From NCBI GenBank assembly GCA_018417955.1, contig JACTVC010000039.1, positions 124,001 to 188,000 on the forward strand: 64,000 bases of DNA, given 5' to 3'. This document shows, in pieces, positions 48,413 to 58,700 of this stretch. The DNA comes from Laccaria trichodermophora. Taxonomy: Eukaryota > Basidiomycota > Agaricomycetes > Agaricales > Hydnangiaceae. Position 1 is the stretch's first letter, and every line of letters starts with the position of its first letter. Under the pieces are notes generated by a model that saw only the letters and a program-made list of their open reading frames with translations, was not told the DNA's origin and did no database searches. Position numbers and translations under genes: made by a program.

Positions 48413-49243
48413 ATGTCTTCTACACCAGTACTCTCAACACCAGTACCCCCTGTGCTGCAGGTTGAAATTGACTGGATGAAGGATATGATTGAAGGAAAAA
48501 AGTTTGAAGCACATTTTGGTAAACGTCTACTGTGGGAGAACCAGCAGGAGTTCCAGGAAGTGCTCGACTACTGGTCATCTCGATTTAGGGCCATTCACGC
48601 GGCTAAGCTTGCAAAGCCTATCGAGCCCGAGTTCCAAATCTCATGGAATGAGTATTATGCGGCCGAAGTGGTGAGCCACCTTGATTTCTCTGGATCTGGT
48701 CGCGACTAACCTTGTTGCTTTGGAAAGGGCTTCATGATTGATAGTATTGGAATGGCCTTCGTTCATGGGCATGAGGTAAGCCATCCCGAACGCTTTTTTA
48801 CTTGCTGACGTCGGCCCCAGTTTGAGGTCCCCGCGTTCCTTAGAAGCTGTATTCAACGTGACCCTCTTCACCCCGACATCGCAATTCGAAGAGATGCTGT
48901 TCGGCCTTCATATCAGTTTCCATGGTGGACGACTCCTAAAAGCTATCCGAAGGAGGGAATCTACTATATGCTTAGCCAGTCAGCCAAGTGGTATAAGTGG
49001 GCTGCCGATGGCGCTTTGCCACTTGCACGAACAAACCTTCAAACATCAACCCTATCACCCGAGGACGTCAGCCGGCTTAAAGCACAATTGGAGCAAGCGC
49101 GGGAACTCATCGTGGAGAAGATTGAACATGCCGAGGCCGAGGTAGATCTCATGACGCGGCAGATTAGGGAGTGGGAAGATCTTGTATATTTGTCTTCCAA
49201 ACTTGATGCTGAGAAGCTCAGGGTATGCCAGCGGCCGGAGTGA
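48413..49243 (+). CDS. 242-aa coiled-coil protein downstream of KDZ1
   Basis: Exons 48413-48670, 48728-48775 and 48821-49243 give 729 nt in frame. Starts MSSTPVLSTPVPPVLQVEID, then a Trp-rich region (LLWENQQEFQEVLDYWSSRF, WWTTPKSYPKEGIYY, WYKWAADGALPL) and a long C-terminal coiled coil (VSRLKAQLEQARELIVEKIEH on to LSSKLDAEKL). No known domain. Placement 34 bp after the transposase stop on the same strand and inside the same element suggests a transposition helper. Ends 11 bp before the convergent TET/JBP gene. Confidence 0.6.
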
Positions 49244-49254
49244 TTCCACATACA

Positions 49255-50452
49255 TTACATAGCCAGTATTGTACGAGTCAGCTCTTCTATTGTTTGCCAT
49301 TGAGGTGGTTTGACGTCAAGCCTCTCCCCAACCTTTTTATGCCAGAAGTGAGCCAAACAGGCCCAGTCACCGACAACGGGACAAACGCCATGTGGCAACA
49401 CATTGCCAGCCAGGCCCACAAGAGTTCCTGGGTCATAAAGGAGGCTGAATCCGAGCCCGGGCATGTAAAACCGACCTCAGTCGTACTGGCCGATCGTCAA
49501 CAACATGTCGAAAGACTCCCTATAGCCCTTTACATCTCGGTGGGTAATTGTCTCTCTGTTTATGATGACTGAAAGGCCGGTGAAAGGTGTACCCCACACT
49601 CCCAGAGCCGATCTGGTAGCTTGATCTTGCAGGCCGTCCTCGGCGAGCTTGTCAAAGACCGCAAATCCTGACTCACATAGGTCGGGTTGAATGATGGAGT
49701 ATATGGCAGAGATAACAGCATTGATGAAGGAGAGTGATTTAAGATAGATTAGGTTACTGGCCTGTTGGATATCGGAGGAAGGATGAAGTGGATCGGCAGG
49801 ACCTTCATGTCCTTGGGAGAACCAGCCGGGTGATAAATTTACTATGCCGGTCGTTTTGCTACCGTGGTCGGGGTGGATTTGATCCCGCCAACTCCCATTA
49901 TTTTTCCTTTTGGGTTTTAGATTCTCCGTCTGGGTCCAAATCAGTTCCTGGACAGGTCCGAGTTAAAAACATCTCAGTTATTGGGGGAAATAATTACCTG
50001 AAGGTCTTCTGAGAATAACTTTGGGAAGTACCACAGAAGAATATGGCCGGCCTTGTCGGTTATGTGGCAAGGTTTATCAAGGTAAGGGATGTCGACCGTC
50101 GATGTTGGCTGGTAGATCGGTGGGAATCTTGTTAAGAGTCTCTTTTCTAAATCCTCATTGCTTCCACTCTGCCTCGGTGATAACTCGGCCACGTAATCTC
50201 GGACATCCCAGTCAGTTTGATCTGGAGAGGCTTTATTAGCCTGTCTGATACAGCCAGTTGAACATCGGACTTACATGATTGATTCCAGGCTTCTTCGAGC
50301 ATCCTAATGACTTTTTCAACTTGAACTTGAGGTCCGGATGGAAGAAGCCATGTTGGTCTAGCAGGCTGAGGATGAATCAATGGCATTCTGGAACTTAGAA
50401 GCCGGCCTTTAATGTAGTGAGCTAAATCTTGTGAACATTGAGAGGGAGTCAT
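49255..50452 (-). CDS. TET/JBP-like 2-oxoglutarate/Fe(II) DNA dioxygenase, interrupted by an in-frame TGA
   Basis: Complement of 50275-50452, 49998-50221 and 49255-49947 (365 codons). The C-terminal third carries the double-stranded beta-helix core of the fungal TET/JBP family: VWGTPFTGLSVIINR, the metal-binding HRD (H270, D272), the strand ...TIGQYD-GRFYMPGLG, LLYDPGTLVGLAG and the distal metal His in PHGV (H320). Relatives oxidise 5-methylcytosine or thymine in DNA. Codon 291 (49477-49479) is TGA where a Gly (GGA) is expected in the Y-x-GG motif, and the Arg expected after the distal His (G-x-R, 2-oxoglutarate binding) reads Trp (GDWACLAHF). So this copy is probably inactive. A 42-nt intron (GTACGA...TTCAG) would skip the TGA but delete a core strand. 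The N-terminal half is family-specific (YLDKPCHITDKAGHILLWYFP). Confidence 0.8.
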
Positions 50453-50739
50453 GGTTAAAAATAAAAATAAAAATCCCATTGACTTTTTATCTCCCAAAAC
50501 ATGAGGCCAGGGCATTGTCGTTCATTACGTCGAAATATATTAATTACGTTGAATTTAGGGTGAGAGGGTATTGATGGCCTTGTACTCGGCTCCATCTTGG
50601 CATTGGTGCAGCCCGATGCTTATGGCCGGCTGATTAAGGCGGCCCATCAAAAGCGCAGATAATTTTTTTTTGGACAAATTCAACGTTACAGGTATGGAAT
50701 GATATGTATTAAGAGACCCGTGTTACGCCGCATGCTCTT

Positions 50740-51086
50740 TCATAATAGGTGAAATGGTGTTTGGATAGAAAAAAACAGGACGTACGGAAGGGTGGCCTTC
50801 TCCCCATCATCGTCAATGATAGTTAAGAGCATGGTCCCCTGATCACCATGTTAGTGGACAAAATGAAGAACCAAGGGGATTGCTCACGTCAGGCAACCGG
50901 CCCGTGGAGTCCACCGTCGCAAACTTGAGACCGCCGCTGCACAAGTTGTACCATACACGGGTTCCTTTCTGATGAATCATCAGCTGGTTAGACCAATCAA
51001 TGGAGAAATACAGAACTTACGGGGAAGGGGTTGGGTGGAGGGATGCCCAATAGAGTCCAGATCATCATGGGGGTGAAGTGATTCAT
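50740..51086 (-). CDS. Small spliced gene, ~81 aa, possibly a fragment
   Basis: Complement of 51021-51086, 50888-50968 and 50740-50838: three phase-0 exons with good GT-AG sites (GTAAGT...CAG; GTGAGC...CAG) read MNHFTPMMIWTLLGIPPPNP, KGTRVWYNLCSGGLKFATVD and GTMLLTIIDDDGEKATLP. The frame continues upstream of the ATG (GPIFPHTPHCD) to a possible acceptor at about 51123, so an N-terminal part may be missing, replaced by the repeat array. No family recognised. Lies 287 bp upstream of the dioxygenase start, same strand. Confidence 0.45.
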
Positions 51087-51189
51087 GTCGCAGTGAGGGG
51101 TGTGGGGGAAGATGGGTCCTTGAAATGTGAGGGTTTTTAAACGAGGAAACACACATGTTTCAGGTTAAATTACAACCCTCGATCCAACC

Positions 51190-51475
51190 CTATATCAGAA
51201 GCATAAGAATATCTGGCAGATACCTCGAGGACTCCCCACAAAAAGTTGAAAATGTCATCAGGATAAGCATGGCTGGGGATTGAACCCGGAACGCAACTAC
51301 CATTAGACCATGCCAGATTCCAAAGATTTTGGGCAAATTTGAAAGGACATTGATGGGGATCTGCCCGGGCACAAGTTGAAGCCCCATGCTCGGGCCTACT
51401 TTCTAATCGTGTCCTGGGCCGGAAGCATCTGGTTGAGGCTCACTGAAATCTCCTGACCAAATTTATCTTGCAACA
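51190..51475 (-). repeat. Inverted short tRNA-like unit and flanks
   Basis: On the minus strand, about 51268-51318 reads GCATGGTCTAATGGTAG, then CGGGTTCAATCCCC and CCATGC: box-A and box-B-like sequences with a 6-bp terminal stem but only ~50 nt, too short for a tRNA (no anticodon arm). It opens the array of plus-strand units that follows. Confidence 0.5.
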
Positions 51476-54240
51476 CTGACTTGGCCTAGTGGTTATGGCG
51501 GAAGGTGCTTCATGCTCTATGTATATATGCCCTGGGTTCAAATCCCAAACAAGTCATTCTCATGACATTTAATACTTGATTTTTGCACCGGTTGTCTTAT
51601 GGCCCGGTTCACCCCCCGAACAAGTAAGTCAGTGCCGACCTTGCAGGCCCTGATTCAGTATGCCCCAGCTTCAAATGCCGAACACGTTTACTTCTATTAG
51701 AATGATTGTTGACCAGCATTTTGTTGTAAGATTGACTTGGCTTAGTGGTTAAGGTGGCATGTGTACGTAGTGCATCTGCTCGGGTTCAAATCCCAAACAA
51801 GTCAGTGCTTGTACATCTTCGAATATTTTTTACATACATTGCTATACGGTCGCCAGCTAAGAGATACTGACCAAGAGTTTGTTGTGACATTGACTTGGCT
51901 TATTGGTTAAGATGGCAGGTGTACTTAGTGTATCTCTGTATGCCCCGGGTTCAAATCCTGAAAAAGTCATTCATTCTTCTCCACTATTTTTTACTTACTG
52001 CTATTATTAGAAGTGACATGGTTGGCATCCATTCCCTCATACAAACTACCGAGCTTGCAGAGTTAGGCCGAGAACGGGTAGTTGTCTTAGGCCGAGAACC
52101 TGTTGTCTTACACCGAGAACGGGTAAGTTACAAAGTGCCGAGCGGTTTAAATCATTGTCTTCCAAGATCTGGTCCCTAGAAGGGGTTGTTGTCTTTTGCC
52201 GAGAGTGGGTAAGTTACAAAGTACCGAGCAGATTGTCTTGGTAGTCATCTTCGGCCGAGAACGCGTAAAGTTACCAAGTGCCGAGCTTGCAGGCCCAGGT
52301 TCAATTCATCGTCCGCTGAATTGACTGGAGATAGTGACCAACATTTCTAGAACGGGTAGTTGTCTTCTTAGGCCGAGAACTAGTTGTCTTTGGCCGAGAA
52401 CAGGTAAGTTACAAAGTGCTGAGCGGTTCAAATCATCATCTGGTCCCTAGAAGGGGTTGTTGTCTTGTGCCGAGAGCGGGTAGTAAGTTACAAAGTACCG
52501 AGCAGATTGTCTTGGTAGTCATCTTAGGCCGAGAACGTGTAAAGTTACCAAGTGCCGAGCTTGCAGACCCAGGTTCAATTCATCGTCTTCCAAATTGACT
52601 GGAGATACTGACCAACATTTCGCAACATTGGCTTGGCTTAGTGGTTAAGGTGGCAGGTGTATGTAGTATGCCCAGGTTCAAATCCCAAACAAGTCATTGC
52701 TTGGACATCTTCAAAAACTTATTGCTATTAGAGTCACATGGTCGGCAGGTAAAAGATACAGACTGACATCCTCTTCCCCTTTGGCTTGGCTTATTGGTTA
52801 AGCTGGGAGGTGTGTGTAGTATATGTATGTATGCCCTGGGTTCAAATCCCGAACAAATTTTTTACTTACTGCTATTATGGTCGGCAGCCAAAAGATACTG
52901 ACCGACGTCGTCTTCCAACGTTGGCTTAGCTTAGTGATTAAGCTGGGAGGTGTACAGAGTGTCTGAATGCCCTGGGTTCGAATCCCAGAAGTCAGTTACA
53001 CCTATCAAAACTCTTTTGTTAAAATTTACTAATCAATGCTAGTTTGACTGATATCTTATGGATCATGTTGAAAATTAACCATGACTACAATAGGTCTCAC
53101 CAGCTGACCCTGGTAACCAGAGTTCAGGGCTCTCGGCTGACCGCCAACCCAGGCGAATTCAAAATGTCCACCGACCTTGCATAGCCTAGCTGCTAATCAG
53201 AAGTGAAGGCCCTCAGCCGATCATCAACCCAGCAACGTTCAAAACATGGTCGCAACTTTTTCATTTTTGTAACACTGGCTAGAATTTACTAATCAATTCT
53301 TACCGAGCTTGCAGACCCGGATTAGGTGTCTTAGACCGAGAACGGGAAGTTGCTTTAGGCCAGGTAAGTGACCGAATCCATGTAACTTCTCAGTATCAAG
53401 TTACAAAGTACCGAGCTTTCAGGCAGGGTCGAACATTGACTTCAGATACTGACAAAGAGTTTGTTGTAACATTGACTTGGCTTAGTAGTTAAGATGGCAG
53501 GTGTATGTAGTGTATCTATGTATGCCCTGGGTTCAAAACCCAAACAAGTCACTGCGCAGAATTTATTTCAGTCCTTTTTACTGCTACTACAGTTACATGG
53601 TCAACAGCTAAAAGATACTGACTGACATCGTCTTCAACGTTGGCTTGGCTTAGTGGTTAAGCTGGCAGGTTATGTAGTTTGGGTTCAATTCCCAAACAAG
53701 TTCATTCTTCCCCATGATTTCTTGCGTTTTAAATTTTACTAATCAATGCTCCCTTATTGCAGAGCCGAGTTAGTCAGCTTAGGCCGAGAACGGGTAATTT
53801 TTTTGATAGTTATCTTAGGCCGAGAACCAAGTTACAAAGTGCCGAGCTTGCAGGCCGACATTGACTTGAGATCCTGACCAATTTGGCTTGGCTCAGTGGT
53901 TAAGATGGGAGGTGTACGCATTGTATCTATGTATGCCCTGGGTTCAAATCCCTAACAAGTCATGTTGGCTATCCTGAACAGTCTTTTACTTACTACTAAC
54001 TATATTAGAGTGACATGGTCGTCAGCTAAAAGATACTCCCCAACTTCCTCTTGCAGCGCTGACTTGGCTTAGTGGTTGAGCTGGGAGGTGTACATAGTGT
54101 ATGTATGTATACCCTGGGTTCGAATCCCAGAAGTCACTTGAGTACCGATGGAGCAAACTCTTTTTTTTTTTTGTAACCACTCAAGGTGACGTTAGAAGAC
54201 AATCATTATTGTAGCGTTGACCACTAAGCCAAGTCATTAT
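51476..54240. repeat. Subterminal array of about eleven tRNA-like repeats
   Basis: Units of ~63-84 bp read GACTTGGCTTAGTGGTTAAG ... GGGTTCAAATCCC-AAACAAGTCA, with box A (TGGCTTAGTGG), box B (GGTTCAAATCC) and GACTTG/CAAGTC complementary ends. Starts are near 51476, 51731, 51888, 52627, 52781, 52920, 53471, 53640, 53881 and 54058, plus an inverted fragment at 54216. The D-arm and T-arm resemble Leu/Ser-type tRNA genes (GGCNNAGTGGTTAAG). The middle is a variable GT/AT-rich stretch instead of an anticodon arm, so they are tRNA-derived, not tRNA genes. They could recruit TFIIIC/Pol III or act as transposase binding sites. Confidence 0.75.
52040..53880. repeat. GCCGAGAAC / GTGCCGAGCTTGCAGG interspersed repeats
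   Basis: Between the tRNA-like units, blocks such as TTAGGCCGAGAACGGGTA and AAGTTACAAAGTGCCGAGC recur (for example 52065, 52090, 52112, 52195, 52252, 52370, 52528, 53330, 53780, 53815). The same GGCCGA word dominates the left end of this element. Likely subterminal transposase-binding repeats (inferred). Confidence 0.65.
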
Positions 54241-54613
54241 GGCAAGGGAATGACACATCCGACCTGGGACATTATCCAGCCGAAAGAAGGTTTGGGAAAT
54301 AATGGCAAAGGGGAGTTGGGATAAAACGAGGAAAATGGTTTTGGGCTGGCCTCGGGCTGACAATGAGATTCATGACCTCGGTATGTCAACTGATTGGACC
54401 AGGCCAAGTTTTGGCTGGTGGGCTGATCCACCTTGTGAGGGATCAGAAGCTGTTCAGCTGACTCATAATCCATGTTGGAACAGAGCGGCTGACCCACAAT
54501 CCAAGGCAATTTCAGTGGGGTCAACTCATCATTAGGCTCCTCGGCCGGCACATAGAACCACTCCTTAAGAATATATAGGTGGCTGGGCCAGGTTTGATGG
54601 GGTCAACATATGT

Positions 54614-54676
54614 ATCGGCTCATCAGCAGGCACCATCAACTATGGCCTGTTTGTATAGTCAGGGGTCTCAGTGTTG
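54614..54676 (-). repeat. Right terminal inverted repeat of the inner KDZ element
   Basis: Reverse complement matches 35001-35063 at about 90%, including an uninterrupted 30-bp core around AACAGGCCATAGTTGATGG. Confidence 0.85.
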
Positions 54677-54848
54677 TTGGGGTAAGGTCACTAATACTTG
54701 TGCAGCAACATTAATGTACACCTTTTGACCCACTCCCGAACACGTGTGTGATTTGCGATGACAGCTGTACAGTTGTAGCCACAACAATAAGGTTTGGCGG
54801 GCATGGCACAGAAGCGACGCCCCTCTCTCACTATTCACGTATACCTCG

Positions 54849-55599
54849 ATGCCGAAGGTCTCTCTCAAACGAAAAACCCCTCCTGTTGTTATTGAACACC
54901 CAGATTGTTTCCTGACGCTCGGTGAACGCCGCCGGAAAATGGAGACGGAAAGGAAGAGGCTGGTGAGATCTCAGAGATACGTTTCTGCCATGCGCGCTAG
55001 ACCCTGACCTTGTGATCGGTCCCTAGATTGTCGAGCCAATGCCAAGGGCTCCATCTGCCAGCGACCTCAGGCGTGTCTTAAAAAAAAAACAAGATCGCGT
55101 CTTGCGCCTGCTACAGCCCAGCTTTGCCTCTGCCGTAAACGAGGGTCAGGCAGAGGAGTATCTTAAAAAAGCTTACCTCGTCTGGTTTCTTCGCTTTCCT
55201 GAGGTAGAGCCGGAGATCCAGGTCGAAGAGTCTTTCAAGAATGACCCTGGTTACGAAGCGCACATCATCAAGGCACGCGAAAAGGTTCGTCTTTCCTGCT
55301 GCTAATCATTTCCTATTCTATTGCTAAAATTTGTTCAGTTGATTAGGACAAAGTTGGGATGGTCGACTTTCCTCTTCCCTTTGCGTCCCGCCAAACAGGA
55401 ATTGGAAGAGGGGGCAACTGTGCAGTGGGAGAAGGACTTAAATGCCGCCATCCAGGAAATTTTGGACGAGCTGCCGACCACTTGGAACCCCGACAAGGAT
55501 ATCACGTTCATTAAACTGGAGCATGCCGTCGCGTTGTCAAGGGCTCGTGAGGAGGGGAGGTTAGAGGGCAGAAGAGCGGCCATGGATGATGACTATTAG
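54849..55599 (+). CDS. 210-aa protein upstream of KDZ2, outer-element cargo
   Basis: Exons 54849-54962, 55027-55284 and 55339-55599 join in phase (633 nt). It begins MPKVSLKRKTPPVVIEHP and is highly charged and helical: LRRVLKKKQDRVLRLLQPSF, EEYLKKAYLVWFLRFPEVEP, LEEGATVQWEKDLNAAIQEI, ending RAREEGRLEGRRAAMDDDY. No domain recognised. It lies 143 bp upstream of KDZ2 on the same strand; such small charged companions recur beside KDZ transposases here (compare 48413), so a helper role is inferred. Confidence 0.6.
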
Positions 55600-55742
55600 T
55601 TGACTAGTATATTAGGGTAATCTATTATCTATTTGTACTTAGTCTTACATACCTATTCACTAAGTCAAGGGCGAAGTGCTCGCCCTTGACTTGTTGGAAA
55701 AAAAAAGCAAGGTTATCAAAAGGTTATGCGAATATCTTGCTT

Positions 55743-58700
55743 ATGAAGCGAGCTCGCTTCCATAAGCAGAAATCACCAACCATGCCAAGACGACGCCGAG
55801 GTGGAAAGAGTGGTTATGTGGTGCTCCGTGACACAGATCCAGGCGAAGACGACATCGCCATTCCACAAGCACGCACCGTCACTCTTTCAGCAAACCACCG
55901 CCGTATCCAGCAAACTCCACGCTCACCTCAGAAGTCATGCCGTTTCGCACAGCCAGCTCCCTGTTACCATTGGAACCCAAGTCCTCAGTACGACCTTCAA
56001 GAGTTGGACGATAGTTCTCAGCACGCCCACATCTCCGAGTTTACACCAGCACAAGCTTCAGATGTGGCTGCCAAGGTTGCTTCGAAGTGATATCCAACCG
56101 CGGTGAGTTATTGTCGTCATCTTTCATGCTATTGTCCTCAATCGTGCAGGATGCACCTCTTCAAGAGTGGTCTGGGAGGACCAAGGAAGATCCAGGCTTC
56201 CGGGAGGAGTTTTTATTGGAGATGTTGAGGTCAGAGGGCCGTGGTGACTCAAGGGGGGGAACGTGTATGTCGTGCAGAGGCCCGTGTGGTGTGTTCCAAT
56301 GCGATGATTGCTTGGGGGGTAGACTGGAATGTTCAGGATGTTGCTTAGCAAGGCACAAGGACCTTCCGCTTCACATTATACGGGTATGTCAGCTATCCTT
56401 CCATCCTTATAGAGTTGCTTTGACCGATTTAATTCAATAGAAGTGGAACAACGTGTATTTCCAAAAGATTTCACTGAAAGCTATGGGCTTACGCGTGCAG
56501 TTGGGCCACGTCAACTCATCTTGTGTTTTGCCGGTTCCTGGGCATAAAGACTTCATTGTCTTGCACACGAATGGCCTTCATTATGTTGCCGTGGACTTCT
56601 GTGGTTGCAATGAGCGAATCCCCCATCGTCAACAGCTCTTGCGGTGCGAATGGTTTCCTGCAACGGTCTACCAGCCCCAAACCTGCGCGACGTTCCAACT
56701 TCTAGACCTCTTCCACATCGTTACATTGACGGGAAAACTTTCCGCGCATGAATTCTACAAGTCGCTCGAACACTTAACAGACAATCTCGATATCAATGTT
56801 CCCAAGGTGGGTGTTCCCTCGGACTAACCTCGTGATTTCGAGTCCTGATAGCCTTCATCTAGACGCGGTATAGGGCACTGATGAGGATGATCCGAATGTG
56901 GCGTCATCTGAAGCTCATGAAGCGTGCAGGTCGGGGAAACTTCGCTAACGGCCTCATCAACACACAGTCTGGTCACCTGGCGGTTGCGTGCCCTGCGTGT
57001 CCGATGCCTGACGTCAATATACCTGAGGACTGGAAGGATGCCCCATGGGAATTAAAGTTAGTATCACCATGTCTATTCAAGATGTCTTTCTCAGCGAATA
57101 TTAGGTTTCTTTACCTCCTGATCGTCGCATTGGACGCCAACTTCCACCTCAAGAACTTGATGCGATCAAGTGTCGCAAGGGATCCGGGTTTACATACGGG
57201 CCTGGCCTACTCCCCTGATGATGAGCCGTATCATAAGCATATTTTGAAATACGCATCACAAAAAGACGTATGTAATTATTCCAATGCTTTCTGATTCCCA
57301 GAAGTTCTGATATCCATATTGATGTGCAGATAAGCACATGCAGCAGCTTCAAAACCCTAGCTCATGCGGAAACGAAATTCTCAGGAGGAATGCGCTCGAC
57401 CGGCGTGGGTATGTGCATTTGTGCTCGACACGAGTTTGTTCGAGCGAATGGGGTCGGGGACCTCCAGAAAGGTGAAAGGTAGATTTTCGGGCTCTGAATG
57501 TCGTGCCATGCTAATCCGTTCTTTCAGATATTGCAATATGGACTACATATTGCTGGGTGCGCTCGCACCAATCGCCTTACTCAGCATTTTCATCTTGTAC
57601 GACATCGCCTGTCAATTCAAGCTCAAGTTTCACGAGCGAATGGCCCAGTTACCGAAGGACGTCCATGTCCCCGACAATGTCTCCGTGGACTGGGGCATCC
57701 CGAAGTGCCATTGCCCAATGCATAAAGTCCCTTGTCAGGCACCACATTCCCTGAATTTAAAACCGGGAGTTGGTCGAACAGACGGGGAAGGCATTGAGCG
57801 GAGTTGGGCGGAAATGAACTTGGTAGCAAATAGTACCAAAGAGATGGGACCCGGTTCGCGACACGACACCCTCGACAACCACTTCGGGCATCACAACTGG
57901 TGGAAGAAAGTTCGCTTGGGTACTTTTCCTCACGGTCTCAGTTTGTTGATAGCTTGACGAACTCTCTCATAGGCGTAAGTTTGCACACGCGGTTACTGTT
58001 GGCAATACCGGAGCAGAGGCGACAACAGAAAATTTTTGAAGATTTCTCTGCGTCGCTGCAAGATCAGGCGTTTGTGCCGAAATGGACGAAAATGGTGGAG
58101 GAGTGGGAAAAGGACCCGTCGAAGTCAAATCCTTACATGTCAGTCGTTGCAAGTAAGTTTGTTCTCGCTACCCTTGCGCAAAATGGTTAAACCTTCAGTA
58201 GATGCCTCTCAAGACGATGTGAAGCGGCAGTTGCTATTGGAAGAGAAGGAGTCCTTGAAGGCGGGCATCCCACAAATCCATGACACAGGTCCCACATCAT
58301 TCATCTCGATGGGCCTTTTAGTCGAAGATGCTCAGTAAGTGGATTTTCCCTATAGCGAAGACCCTGCTAACTTTGTTATTGTGCTTAGACGACACATCGC
58401 CTGGGACGCTCTGGCTGAAGAAGAACTTACATTGAGCCAGAGCAACGACATCCAACGTCGGCGGCTACTCCTGCACCGACAGCTGAAACAATTCCGCAAC
58501 CTACAGGCAGTCTACATGCCTGCGGCATCATTGATGATGGCCCAGCATGATGAAGCACAGAAAGCTCTGCCAATCGAGGAATGCGCTCAAGACGAGGTCG
58601 AATATCATTTACTCTGGCTCCCCTCCGCTCTACCCGACGACCACAGGCTTCACAACTGCCGTGCCAATCTCGTGACCATCGAAACCAAACTACGCCAAGC

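Larger units (their letters stand above)
35001..54676 (+). mobile_element. Inner KDZ transposon carrying a TET/JBP gene, ~19.7 kb
   Basis: Terminal inverted repeats of ~63 bp: left begins CAACACTGAGAGCCCC and continues ATACAAACAGGCCATAGTTG; right (reverse-complemented) begins CAACACTGAGACCCCT with the same continuation, about 90% identical. Weaker similarity may extend outward to TTAGT on both sides. A flanking duplication could not be identified. Cargo: coiled-coil gene, FDRSIFDF-repeat gene, homeodomain-like gene, KDZ transposase, 242-aa gene, TET/JBP-like gene, small gene, then a tRNA-like/GCCGAG repeat array. The association of KDZ transposase and TET/JBP genes in basidiomycetes is established. 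Confidence 0.82.

Noticed and set aside
49477..49479. Selenocysteine or programmed readthrough at the TGA of the dioxygenase
   Set aside because: Fungi of this group are not known to use selenocysteine, the expected residue is Gly, and no structural element was evident; a nonsense mutation is simpler.
51476..54240. Functional tRNA genes
   Set aside because: Box A and B are good but no unit has a proper anticodon stem-loop; they are called tRNA-like only.
35001..54676. Exact target-site duplication for the inner KDZ element
   Set aside because: No 6-9-bp match directly outside the terminal repeats could be found; similarity such as GAACACATGT / GAACACGTGT further out does not bound a consistent repeat.
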